Origin: Paractinoplanes polyasparticus
Lineage (GTDB): Bacteria > Actinomycetota > Actinomycetes > Mycobacteriales > Micromonosporaceae
Direction of reading: 5' to 3'
NCBI RefSeq assembly: GCF_019710575.1
Contig: NZ_JAHWFK010000051.1
Location: 1 to 64,000, forward strand
Length of the DNA stretch: 64,000 bases
Each line of letters opens with the position of its first letter. Position 1 is the first letter of the stretch. Both the position numbers and the translations under genes were made by a program. The notes below the pieces were generated by a model. That model was not told the origin of the DNA, searched no databases, and saw nothing but the letters and a program-made list of their open reading frames with translations. Positions 35,774-42,808 of the stretch are shown here, one piece after another.

Positions 35774-36915
35774 CCGACGAGCTCGATCTGGTCGGTGAGT
35801 TGGGCAGCGCAGAACCACTGCGTCCGGAGGCGTATCAGCGGGCGCGGGCGGTGCTGCGGGCGGCGATGGCCGACCCCGGAACCGTGCGGTTACTGCGCGA
35901 CATATCAGCGGAGGAAACGACAATGGAGACGACTTCAACCATGGAAACGACGACAGACACGCGGGACCAGGAAAGCAGCCCGGCGATTCGGCGCCGCCGA
36001 GGGCTCGGTATCGCGGGCCGGCTCGGCATCGGCGCCGGGGTCGGGGTTGCCGCCGCGGCGGCGGTGGTCGCTGTGGTGCTCCACTCGTCGGCGTCCGGGG
36101 ACGTGGTGGCCGGTAAGGACACGTCGGCAGCCGTCTCGAATCCGGCTAGCGCCGACGGGTCCGCGGACCGTGCGCCGCTGATGGTTCTGGCCGGGTCCAT
36201 CAAGACGGCCACCCCCTCGTCGGGCGACGCGTGGCTGGTCAAAGCGACCCAGGTCAACGGCACCAAGACCATGCAGGTCGTCTACACGCTGTACACCGAC
36301 AGTCGGGCCATCTATTCGGGCAACAGCGTGCAGGACGTCAAGCGGGCGATCACCCGTCACCAGGACCAGATGAGGGCCAGTGGCTACGCTCCACTGCTCA
36401 AGGCGGCCGTCGCAGCGGCGGACAGCAGCCCGGCCGACGGCCGGACTCAGATGCTGAAGGCGGCTGGGGACCAGCTGGTCGGCCTGGACCCCGCGGCGCA
36501 GAAGGCGGAGTGGGACAAGGAGCAGGCGGCCGCCCAGGTGATCATCAAGCAGAAGGGTGGCAACGCCAAGCCGACGCCGTACAGCCCGAAGGCTGTCCAG
36601 CGGCACTTCGACAACGCCCTGTGGACGTACAGCACCGAAGCGCTGTCCGCCGGCGACGGCAACACGCAGGTCCGGGCCGGTGTGCTGCGTCTGCTGTCGA
36701 CCATCGCCGCGGTCGGCGTCGAGAACTCGACCACCGACGGCAAGGCCACGCTGACGATCACCGCCGGCCCCGAGGTATTCGGCGGCGAGGGCGGCGAGGT
36801 GCTGACCATCGACGCCAAGACCGGCATGCTGGTCAAGAGCGTATCCACCGTGCCGGGGATTCCCCAGGCCACTACTACCTATCAGTCCTCCCGGGTGACG
36901 ACAGCCGACCTCTAG
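35770..36915 (+). CDS. CU044_5270-type membrane protein, partner of the sigma factor
   Basis: 381 residues. A cytosolic N-terminus of about 75 residues (LDLVGELGSAEPLRPEAYQR) precedes a basic stretch (RRRRGLG) and one membrane helix at about residues 84-101 (GVAAAAAVVAVVLH). A large extracytoplasmic domain follows. This is the layout of the CU044_5270 family, which usually follows ECF sigma genes and probably works as an anti-sigma or co-sensor. It overlaps the sigma gene by four bases, so it is made in step with it. Confidence 0.75.
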   Translation: MTDELDLVGELGSAEPLRPEAYQRARAVLRAAMADPGTVRLLRDISAEETTMETTSTMETTTDTRDQESSPAIRRRRGLGIAGRLGIGAGVGVAAAAAVVAVVLHSSASGDVVAGKDTSAAVSNPASADGSADRAPLMVLAGSIKTATPSSGDAWLVKATQVNGTKTMQVVYTLYTDSRAIYSGNSVQDVKRAITRHQDQMRASGYAPLLKAAVAAADSSPADGRTQMLKAAGDQLVGLDPAAQKAEWDKEQAAAQVIIKQKGGNAKPTPYSPKAVQRHFDNALWTYSTEALSAGDGNTQVRAGVLRLLSTIAAVGVENSTTDGKATLTITAGPEVFGGEGGEVLTIDAKTGMLVKSVSTVPGIPQATTTYQSSRVTTADL

Positions 36916-36982
36916 ACCGCAACCCACGCCCAGTAGCAACACCCGCAAATGGGCGTGACGCCTCCGGCGATCGCTGACGGTG

Positions 36983-37005
36983 CGGGCCGCCTACCCGGCG
37001 GCCCG
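36983..37005. terminator. Hairpin terminator after the sigma operon
   Basis: CGGGCCGCC (36983-36991), TACCC loop, GGCGGCCCG (36997-37005). Flanking CGGT/ACCG extend the stem past one mismatch. It lies between the convergent sigma operon and the TetR gene and can serve both. The rest of 36916-37148 holds no gene. Confidence 0.7.
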
Positions 37006-37148
37006 AACCGTCGCTTCGTGGCCGCCGCGTCTTGAGCGCCGAGGTACGGCATGTCATCGAGCCGGTCCTCGATATGGCCGGCGCCGACGACGGCCCGGCC
37101 GCAAGCACTGTGATGTCGCCGTGTGCTCGGACACGCCGGCCACGAAGG

Positions 37149-37751
37149 TCATTTCTTGTTGCGTGCGTCCAACATCTGCCTGATCTGCGCGGCATCCGGG
37201 CCTGGACCAGCGCTCGGAAACGGAGACACGCGTAGTCCGGCGAGATGGATGTCGAGGAAACGTTCCCAGGCGTCGGGGGCGACGGAGCCGCTCACGGCGA
37301 CGACACCGCGCACTCCCCAGATCAGGATCTGCAGGTCGCCCTTCGTGGTCCTGTCGTTGATCATGTGATGCGTCTTCGCCTGGGTCAGGAGTTGATCGAA
37401 CAGGCTGTCGAGTCGCTCGCCCACGCCCGGGCCTCGGCCACTGATGAACCTGTCGGAATAGCCGAGGTGTTCGATCAGCGATCGGCTGAGCCGTCGCAGG
37501 AATTCCTCCAGGCCTGTCCCGTCGCCTCGCGCGAGGGCATCCTGCGCTGCCGTGATGAGGCCCTCGTACAGCGTATTCACCAGCTGGTCGAGCAGGAGAT
37601 CCTTGGTCGGGAAATGGCGGTACACGGTGCCGACGCCGACGCCCGCACGGCTGGCGACAGCTTCCATCCCCACATCAGTTCCCAGTTCGGAGAACACCTC
37701 ATGGGCACTCCTCAGGATCAGCTCCTGGTTCCGGGCCTTGTCTCGGCGCAC
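37149..37751 (-). CDS. TetR-family transcriptional regulator
   Basis: 200 residues from GTG 37749-37751. The N-terminal helix-turn-helix is GMEAVASRAGVGVGTVYRHF and is followed by the usual PTKDLLLDQLV. The C-terminal ligand domain resembles the TetR_C 'SbtR-like' type (LIEHLGYSDRFISGRGPG, LLTQAKTHHMINDRTTKGDL, IWGVRGVVAV). It overlaps by 34 bases the MFS remnant upstream, suggesting it once followed an exporter gene. A dyad at 37995-38018 is a plausible operator. Confidence 0.85.
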   Translation of the reverse strand: MRRDKARNQELILRSAHEVFSELGTDVGMEAVASRAGVGVGTVYRHFPTKDLLLDQLVNTLYEGLITAAQDALARGDGTGLEEFLRRLSRSLIEHLGYSDRFISGRGPGVGERLDSLFDQLLTQAKTHHMINDRTTKGDLQILIWGVRGVVAVSGSVAPDAWERFLDIHLAGLRVSPFPSAGPGPDAAQIRQMLDARNKK

Positions 37752-37963
37752 GAGAACTCCTCTCCCGGCGCGTCGGGAACGCCTGTTCCGCCGGCACGCA
37801 TTGCCAGTTCACCCTGTTCAGCCGGCGGCGTGATCGGAGCTTTCCGTTGCGTGGCGGGGGTTTCAGGGATGAGAAGCGCGCCCACGGCAGCTACCGCTAG
37901 TACGACCGCCTTCGTGGCGAAGCCGAGTGTATAGCCGACACCGTCCGGCAGGCCGTTCGGCAT
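37718..37963 (-). pseudogene. C-terminal remnant of an MFS-type exporter
   Basis: The 81-residue frame MPNGLPDGVGYTLGFATKAV continues into VLAVAAVGALLIPE and a polar tail. It looks like the last membrane helix and cytosolic tail of a drug-exporter-type MFS protein. The other helices are absent. The operator-like dyad lies only 32 bases upstream, so nearly the whole gene between promoter and 3' end has been deleted. A small real protein cannot be excluded. Confidence 0.4.
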
Positions 37964-37994
37964 CAGGACGGTTGATGCGGCGCCAACTGTACAC

Positions 37995-38018
37995 GAAACG
38001 GAAGCAGACGTCCGTTTC
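37995..38018. promoter_or_regulatory. TetR operator candidate
   Basis: Perfect 8-bp arms GAAACGGA (37995-38002) and TCCGTTTC (38011-38018) around an 8-base spacer, with an extra half site CCGTTTCG at 38018-38025. It lies between the MFS remnant/TetR pair on the minus strand and the FBP gene on the plus strand, so it could control both. Confidence 0.55.
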
Positions 38019-38051
38019 CGTTTCGGCCGTTCTGCGGGTACCGTCGCTCGC

Positions 38052-38561
38052 ATGGAACCGCTCGACGAGAAAGAGATCCGGAGCTCCTTCGTCAATTGCA
38101 GCAAGGGCGAGGCCGGTCGCATCAAGCTGCCCCCGGGCTTCACCGATGGGTCTGTGCCATGGGCCGACCTCGACTTCCTCGGCTGGCCCGACCCCGCAGC
38201 GCCGCAGCGAGCCGCCTTGGTCGCGCCGGGACCCGACGGTCCGGTCGGTCTGGTCCTCCGGCGATCCGCGGCGAGCAAGGGGCACGGACTGCGGTCGAGC
38301 ATGTGCCGTATCTGCCAGACCGAGCACGCCTCCTCGGGTGTGACACTTTTCGCGGCACCACTGGCCGGCGCCTCGGGCCGACGAGGCAACACGGTCGGCG
38401 AGTACGTGTGCTCGGACCTGGCCTGCTCGCTTTATCTGCGCGGTAAGCGCCAGCCCCGCGGACGCCTGGTTCAGCCTGAGGAGACGCTTACGCTTGATCA
38501 GCGTGTCGCCAGGGCCATGACCAGGCTCACCGCTTTCACCGACCGGGTAGCGGCCGGCTGA
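38052..38561 (+). CDS. FBP-domain (treble-clef zinc-finger) protein
   Basis: 169 residues. An FBP-type C-terminal zinc-finger fold carries cysteine pairs MCRICQ (near 80) and CSDLAC (near 121), preceded by LDFLGWPDP and VLRR and followed by LRGKRQPRGRL and a helical end. The family resembles the C-terminal domain of elongation factor G-binding protein FBP/FusB, which rescues EF-G stalled on ribosomes. A role at the ribosome here is inference. It has its own start at ATG 38052, just right of the dyad. Confidence 0.7.
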   Translation: MEPLDEKEIRSSFVNCSKGEAGRIKLPPGFTDGSVPWADLDFLGWPDPAAPQRAALVAPGPDGPVGLVLRRSAASKGHGLRSSMCRICQTEHASSGVTLFAAPLAGASGRRGNTVGEYVCSDLACSLYLRGKRQPRGRLVQPEETLTLDQRVARAMTRLTAFTDRVAAG

Positions 38562-38591
38562 GGCCCGAGCGGTCACCCGCCGCATGAAGAC

Positions 38592-39041
38592 CTAAGTGGA
38601 CTCGGCCGGGCTCTCGGAGCGGGTGCGCTGGTAATGCCGCCGTGCCTTGAGCTTGTTGCCGCAGGTCGCCATCGAGCACCAGCGGGCGTTGTTCGATTTG
38701 CTGCGGTCCAACAGGAACAGGGCGCATTCGTGGTTGGCGCAGGCGCGCAGCCGGCCGGGCCGGCTGCGTTCCAGCTCGTCCCAGGCCACGATCGCCCGGA
38801 TCAGCCGGTCCTGGGGGGCGTGGATCGTCCAGGTCAGCCGCCCCTCCTCGGAGATCGACGGATGTGAGGTCACCCCGGCCAGTAGTGGGGTCAATGCCGA
38901 CGGTGGGAGATCGCCGCGGACGACTGCCTGCAGGATGTCGCGCCCGGCGCGGAGTTCGGCGTCCGGCTCCAGGGTCTCGGTGCGGACGCCGTCCACCACG
39001 GGGGTGCTGTTGAGCAGCGCGAGGAGCAGCTCCTCATCCAT
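38592..39041 (-). CDS. CGNR zinc-finger protein (ABATE-type)
   Basis: 149 residues from ATG 39039-39041 with GGAGG four bases upstream. The N-terminal ABATE-like stress domain (LLLALLNSTPVVDG) leads to the C-terminal CGNR zinc finger: RACANHECALFLLDRSKSNN followed by ARWCSMATCGNKLKARRHY. The CGN(K/R) motif with four cysteines is diagnostic. These are putative transcription regulators. It is divergent from the hydrolase at 39124, with a 30-bp dyad between the two genes as a likely binding site. Confidence 0.85.
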   Translation of the reverse strand: MDEELLLALLNSTPVVDGVRTETLEPDAELRAGRDILQAVVRGDLPPSALTPLLAGVTSHPSISEEGRLTWTIHAPQDRLIRAIVAWDELERSRPGRLRACANHECALFLLDRSKSNNARWCSMATCGNKLKARRHYQRTRSESPAEST

Positions 39042-39065
39042 ATAACCTCCAAAGCTCGCTTGACA

Positions 39066-39095
39066 GGTTACAGGATGACAGTCATTCTTGTAACC
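39066..39095. promoter_or_regulatory. 30-bp dyad between CGNR and hydrolase genes
   Basis: Outer arms GGTTACA (39066-39072) and TGTAACC (39089-39095) enclose a perfect core palindrome ATGACAGTCAT (39075-39085). A TTGACA (39060-39065) abuts the left arm and could be the -35 box of the plus-strand hydrolase. The position fits an operator of the CGNR protein acting on both genes. Confidence 0.55.
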
Positions 39096-39123
39096 GGCTA
39101 AATAACTCAAGGAGGTTAGGTCG

Positions 39124-39996
39124 ATGACTCATCACCGCTACGCGACCGTCGACGGACACCGGATCTTCTACCGTGAGGCGGGCGACCCGGCAAACCCCGC
39201 CATCGTGCTGCTGCACGGCTATCCGACCAGCTCGAACATGTTCCGCGAGCTCATCCCGCGGCTGGCCGCCCGTTACCACGTGATCGCGCCTGACCACCTC
39301 GGCTTCGGCCTCTCCGACGCCCCGCCGGTGACCGCGTTCGACTACACCTTCGACGCGCTCGCGACGATCACCGAGGGCCTGGTGCGCCAGCTGGGCGTCG
39401 AGCGCTACGCGATCTACGTCCAGGACTACGGCGCGCCGATCGGGTGGCGGCTCGCTCTGCGCGACCCGGGCGCCATCACGGCGATCATCACCCAGAACGG
39501 CAACGCGTACGAGGAAGGCTTCGTCCCCGAGTTCTGGGACGGCCTGTGGGAGTACGGCCGCAACCGCAACGCCGAGACCGAAGCGACGATGCGGCAGGCG
39601 CTGAGCCTCGACGCTATCCGCTGGCAGTATCTGACCGGCGAGCCTGACGAGAGCCTGGTCGACCCCACCGTCTGGGGACACGACCACGCGCTGGTGTCCC
39701 GGCCCGGGAACGACGCCGTGCAGCTGGATCTGTTCGCCGACTACCCGACGAACAGGTCGCTCTATCCGCGGCTGCACGAGTACTTCCGCGAGCACCGGCC
39801 GCCGCTGCTCGCGGTCTGGGGTGACGGTGACGAGATCTTCGGCCCGGCTGGTGCGAAGGCCTTCGCCGGTGACCTGCCGGACGCGCGGATCCACCTGCTG
39901 ACCGGCGGTCACTTCCTGCTCGAGTCCCGGGTCGAGGACGTCGCGAACCTCATGCTCGACTTCCTGGACGAGGTCAACGCTCAGCGACGCCACTGA
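39124..39996 (+). CDS. Alpha/beta hydrolase, haloalkane-dehalogenase/epoxide-hydrolase type
   Basis: 290 residues with GGAGG eight bases before the ATG. The oxyanion motif is LLHGYPTSSNMF. The nucleophile is Asp101 in YVQDYGAPIG, an Asp as in epoxide hydrolases and dehalogenases and not a Ser. The acid is in WGDGDEIFG and the His in LTGGHFLLES. It should open a small epoxide or remove a halide; the substrate is unknown. No signal peptide. Control through the dyad at 39066-39095 is likely. Confidence 0.85.
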   Translation: MTHHRYATVDGHRIFYREAGDPANPAIVLLHGYPTSSNMFRELIPRLAARYHVIAPDHLGFGLSDAPPVTAFDYTFDALATITEGLVRQLGVERYAIYVQDYGAPIGWRLALRDPGAITAIITQNGNAYEEGFVPEFWDGLWEYGRNRNAETEATMRQALSLDAIRWQYLTGEPDESLVDPTVWGHDHALVSRPGNDAVQLDLFADYPTNRSLYPRLHEYFREHRPPLLAVWGDGDEIFGPAGAKAFAGDLPDARIHLLTGGHFLLESRVEDVANLMLDFLDEVNAQRRH

Positions 39997-40011
39997 TGGG
40001 CTCCGCCGAGG

Positions 40012-40674
40012 TCAGGCCGGCAGGTCGGCCAGCAGGGCTCGACGGGCGGCGTGCACGTGCTCCTCGGCCACAGCGGCCAGGGTCTCCTGATCGCCCTCGC
40101 GAATCAGCTCCGCGAGCTCGCGGTGCTCGGTGATGACGCGGTCGCGGTAGTGGGCGGCGCCGACCGTGACCCGGCGCAGCTGGAACAGGTGGACCTGGGA
40201 GCGCAACGCACGCCATGCCTCGTGCAGGCGCGTGTTGCCCGCCGCTGCGTACACGGCCTCGTGAAAGGCCATGTCGAGGGCGACCAGCTGGGCGCCGGTG
40301 ACCCCGGCGGCCACGGCTGCCGCCATCTCGGTGACCAGTGCGTCCAGGCCCGCGAGCTGCTGGGACGTGGCGGCGTGGTGGGCGGTGGTGGCGGCCAGCC
40401 GGTCGAGGGCGGCGCGCAGCGTGTACACCTCGCCCACGTCGGCCGCGGTCACGTCGACGACGCGCGTGCCGCGGTGCCAGATCGTACGGATCAACCCCTC
40501 GTGCTCCAGCCGGGTCAGGCCCTCGCGAACCGAGCCGCGGCTGACCCCTAGCGAGGCGGCCAGCTCCACCTCGCGCAGGGTGGCGCCGGGCGGGAAATGA
40601 CCCTCGAAGATGGCGTCGCGGATCCGGTCGGCGGCCTCGTCGGCGAGGCCGCGGCGCAACACAGGGCTGGTCAT
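40012..40674 (-). CDS. GntR-family (FadR/FCD type) regulator
   Basis: 220 residues from ATG 40672-40674. The winged helix spans about 5-70 (IRDAIFEGHFPPGATLREVE, LAASLGVSRGSVREGLTRLE). An all-helical FCD ligand domain follows, with metal-site-like residues in LDMAFHEAVYAAAGN and ITEHRELAELI. It is divergent from the VOC-SDR-amidotransferase operon, 46 bases away, and probably represses it until a carboxylic-acid-like ligand binds (inference). An upstream ATG in the same frame lies inside the operator and is less likely. Confidence 0.88.
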   Translation of the reverse strand: MTSPVLRRGLADEAADRIRDAIFEGHFPPGATLREVELAASLGVSRGSVREGLTRLEHEGLIRTIWHRGTRVVDVTAADVGEVYTLRAALDRLAATTAHHAATSQQLAGLDALVTEMAAAVAAGVTGAQLVALDMAFHEAVYAAAGNTRLHEAWRALRSQVHLFQLRRVTVGAAHYRDRVITEHRELAELIREGDQETLAAVAEEHVHAARRALLADLPA

Positions 40675-40678
40675 GTCT

Positions 40679-40692
40679 GAATGTTGACATTC
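40679..40692. promoter_or_regulatory. GntR operator candidate
   Basis: GAATGT-TG-ACATTC: 6-bp perfect arms in the short divergent gap, with a TTGACA (40684-40689) inside it that can be the -35 box of the plus-strand operon. A wider ATGTT...AACAT pair (40681-40697) overlaps it. Confidence 0.55.
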
Positions 40693-40720
40693 GAACATCA
40701 GGCGGCGCAAGCTCTTGGGC

Positions 40721-41143
40721 ATGCCTGAACGCCCCGCTGTCCATCTCGCCGTTCCCGTCGACGACCTGCCCGCTGCCCGTGCCTTTTACGGCGGCGTGCT
40801 CGGCCTGGCCGAGGGCCGGTCCAGCGACCACTGGGTCGACTGGAGCCTGCACGGCCACCAGCTGGTCACGCACGTGATCCCGGGCACGGTTCGCCCGGCC
40901 GGGGAGAGCGAGGTCGACTCCCACGAGGTGCCGATCCCGCACTTCGGCCTGCTGCTGAGCACGCCCGAGTTCCATGCCCTCGCCGACCGGCTGCGCGCAG
41001 CGGGCACGGCCTTCCTGATCGAGCCCTACCTGCGCTTCCCTGGCGCGCCCGGCGAGCAGTGGACGATGTTCTTCCGCGACCCGGCCGGCAACGCGCTGGA
41101 GTTCAAGGCGTTCCGGGACGAGTCGCAGGTGTTCGCCCGATGA
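40721..41143 (+). CDS. VOC-superfamily (glyoxalase/dioxygenase-fold) protein
   Basis: 140 residues from ATG 40721. The pattern is VHLAVPVDDLPAARAFYGGV with a second module ending MFFRDPAGNALEFKAF, the usual last strand with the metal-binding Glu of VOC proteins. HFGLLLSTPEFHALADRL supplies the second-repeat start. It belongs to the 'DUF/glyoxalase-like' VOC group that includes lyases and dioxygenases. It is the first gene of an operon and overlaps the SDR gene by four bases. Confidence 0.8.
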   Translation: MPERPAVHLAVPVDDLPAARAFYGGVLGLAEGRSSDHWVDWSLHGHQLVTHVIPGTVRPAGESEVDSHEVPIPHFGLLLSTPEFHALADRLRAAGTAFLIEPYLRFPGAPGEQWTMFFRDPAGNALEFKAFRDESQVFAR

Positions 41144-41898
41144 GGCGCGTCCTGGTCACCGGCGCCTCGCGGGGCATCGGCCGGGCGATCGCGACGGCGT
41201 TCGCGGCGCACGGCGACCGGGTGGCGGTCCACTACGCGTCGGCCCGGGCCGACGCCGAGCAGACGCTGAGCGTCCTGACGGGCACCGGTCACGTCCTGGT
41301 GGGCGGAGACCTCGGCGACCCGGTCGCGGCCCGGCAGGTGGTCGAGTCGGCGGTACGAGACCTCGGCGGCATCGACGTCCTGGTGAACAACGCGGCCGTC
41401 GCCCCCGGTGCGGACAACCGGCATCCGATCGCCACCACCCCGTACGAGCAATGGCACTCCACCTGGCGCCGCATGCTCGAGGTCGACCTGCTCGGTGCGG
41501 CCGACGTGACCCACGGCGTCGTCACGCACCTGATCGAGCGGGGGGCGCCCGGCAGCATCGTCAACGTCGGCTCCCGCGGGGCCTACCGGGGTGAGCCCGA
41601 CTATCCGGCCTACGGCGCCGCGAAGGCCGCCCTGCACGCGTTCGGCCAGTCGATGGCGGTCGCCCTGGCGCCGTACGACATCGCCGTCACCTCGGTCGCG
41701 CCCGGCTTCATCAGCACGGACCGCCAACAGGCCAAACTCGACGGCCCCGACGGCGCGGAGGTGATGAGCCAGAGCCCGTTCGGCCGGGTCGGCACTCCCG
41801 AAGAGGTTGCCGCGGCCGTGCTGCACCTCAGCTCGCCCGAGGCGCGCTGGTCCTCCGGGGCCGTCCTCGACCTCAACGGCGCCTCCTACCTCCGCTGA
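41140..41898 (+). CDS. Short-chain dehydrogenase/reductase
   Basis: 252 residues. RVLVTGASRGIGRAIATAFA (cofactor), DVLVNNAAVAPG (NNA), VNVGSRGAYRGE (catalytic Ser) and YPAYGAAKAALHAF (Tyr and Lys) are all intact. VAPGFISTDR and SSGAVLDLNGASYL close the protein. A classical NAD(P)-dependent alcohol/keto reductase, cytosolic. It is translationally coupled to the VOC gene (ATGA) and followed by the amidotransferase gene after 14 bases. Confidence 0.88.
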   Translation: MRRVLVTGASRGIGRAIATAFAAHGDRVAVHYASARADAEQTLSVLTGTGHVLVGGDLGDPVAARQVVESAVRDLGGIDVLVNNAAVAPGADNRHPIATTPYEQWHSTWRRMLEVDLLGAADVTHGVVTHLIERGAPGSIVNVGSRGAYRGEPDYPAYGAAKAALHAFGQSMAVALAPYDIAVTSVAPGFISTDRQQAKLDGPDGAEVMSQSPFGRVGTPEEVAAAVLHLSSPEARWSSGAVLDLNGASYLR

Positions 41899-41912
41899 CG
41901 AAGGAAATTCTC

Positions 41913-42614
41913 ATGTCCCGCACCGTCCTGGCCGTCCGTCACCTAGCCTTCGAAGACCTGGGGTTGCTCGCACCGGTGCTGCACGAGCGCGGCCACACCG
42001 TCCGGTATGTCGACGCGGGCATCGACCCCCTCACCACCGCCGGCCTTCTCGACGCCGACCTGCTCGTCATCCTCGGTGGACCGATCGGCGCCAACGACGA
42101 CGACCGCTACCCGTTCGTGGCCGACGAGATCAACGCCTTGCGGGTACGTCTGAACGCGCGCCGGCCCACCCTCGGCATCTGCCTCGGCGCCCAGCTCATG
42201 GCCCGCGCCCTCGACACCAAGGTGCACCCCACCGGCCATACCGAGATCGGCTACGCCCCGCTCGACCTGACCGCCGAGGCAGCCGGCACCCCGTTGCGGC
42301 ACCTGGCCGGAGTGCCGGTGCTGCACTGGCACAACGACGGCTTCGACCTGCCCGCGGGGACCACCGGCCTCGCCTCGACCGCGACCACCCCCCATCAGGC
42401 CTTCGCCGACGGCGCACACCTCCTGGGTCTCCAGTTCCACCTGGAGACCCCGCAGCACGACCTCGAACGCTGGCTGATCGGCCATGCCGAAGCGCTCTCC
42501 GCCGCCGGGATCGACCCCCGCACCCTGCGGGACCAGGCCGCCCGCCACGGCCCCGCCCTGACCGAGGCCGCCCGCCGCACGCTGACCGAGTGGCTCAGCA
42601 AGGCCGGCTTCTGA
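41913..42614 (+). CDS. Class I glutamine amidotransferase-like protein
   Basis: 233 residues. The nucleophile elbow is TLGICLGAQLMA with Cys90, and the catalytic His/Glu pair is in GLQFHLETP. LLVILGGPIGANDDDRYPF matches the oxyanion region of GMP-synthase-like GATases. As a free-standing GATase it may transfer ammonia from glutamine or act as a gamma-glutamyl hydrolase. It is the third gene of the GntR-controlled operon and is followed by a bidirectional terminator. Confidence 0.85.
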   Translation: MSRTVLAVRHLAFEDLGLLAPVLHERGHTVRYVDAGIDPLTTAGLLDADLLVILGGPIGANDDDRYPFVADEINALRVRLNARRPTLGICLGAQLMARALDTKVHPTGHTEIGYAPLDLTAEAAGTPLRHLAGVPVLHWHNDGFDLPAGTTGLASTATTPHQAFADGAHLLGLQFHLETPQHDLERWLIGHAEALSAAGIDPRTLRDQAARHGPALTEAARRTLTEWLSKAGF

Positions 42615-42700
42615 CCGCCGTTCAGGTGCTCGGACGACGAGGACGCCGCCCCGAGACTCGCCTGCCCGGGGCGCTCCGTGCGGTCTTCCCCACCCGCTCC

Positions 42701-42729
42701 GCCCGGAAGGTGGAGGCCACCTTCCGGGC
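42701..42729. terminator. Bidirectional terminator
   Basis: A 13-bp perfect stem, GCCCGGAAGGTGG (42701-42713) and CCACCTTCCGGGC (42717-42729), with an AGG loop, lies between the convergent amidotransferase and GcvPB-like genes. A weaker CGCCCCG...CGGGGCG stem precedes it. Confidence 0.8.
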
Positions 42730-42808
42730 GCAGATTCCGCTGGGCGGCACTCACCGGTGGTAGAGGTCGTGTTCTCGCCTCAACCTGCGCCGCCCGCCGC
42801 CGTGACGA

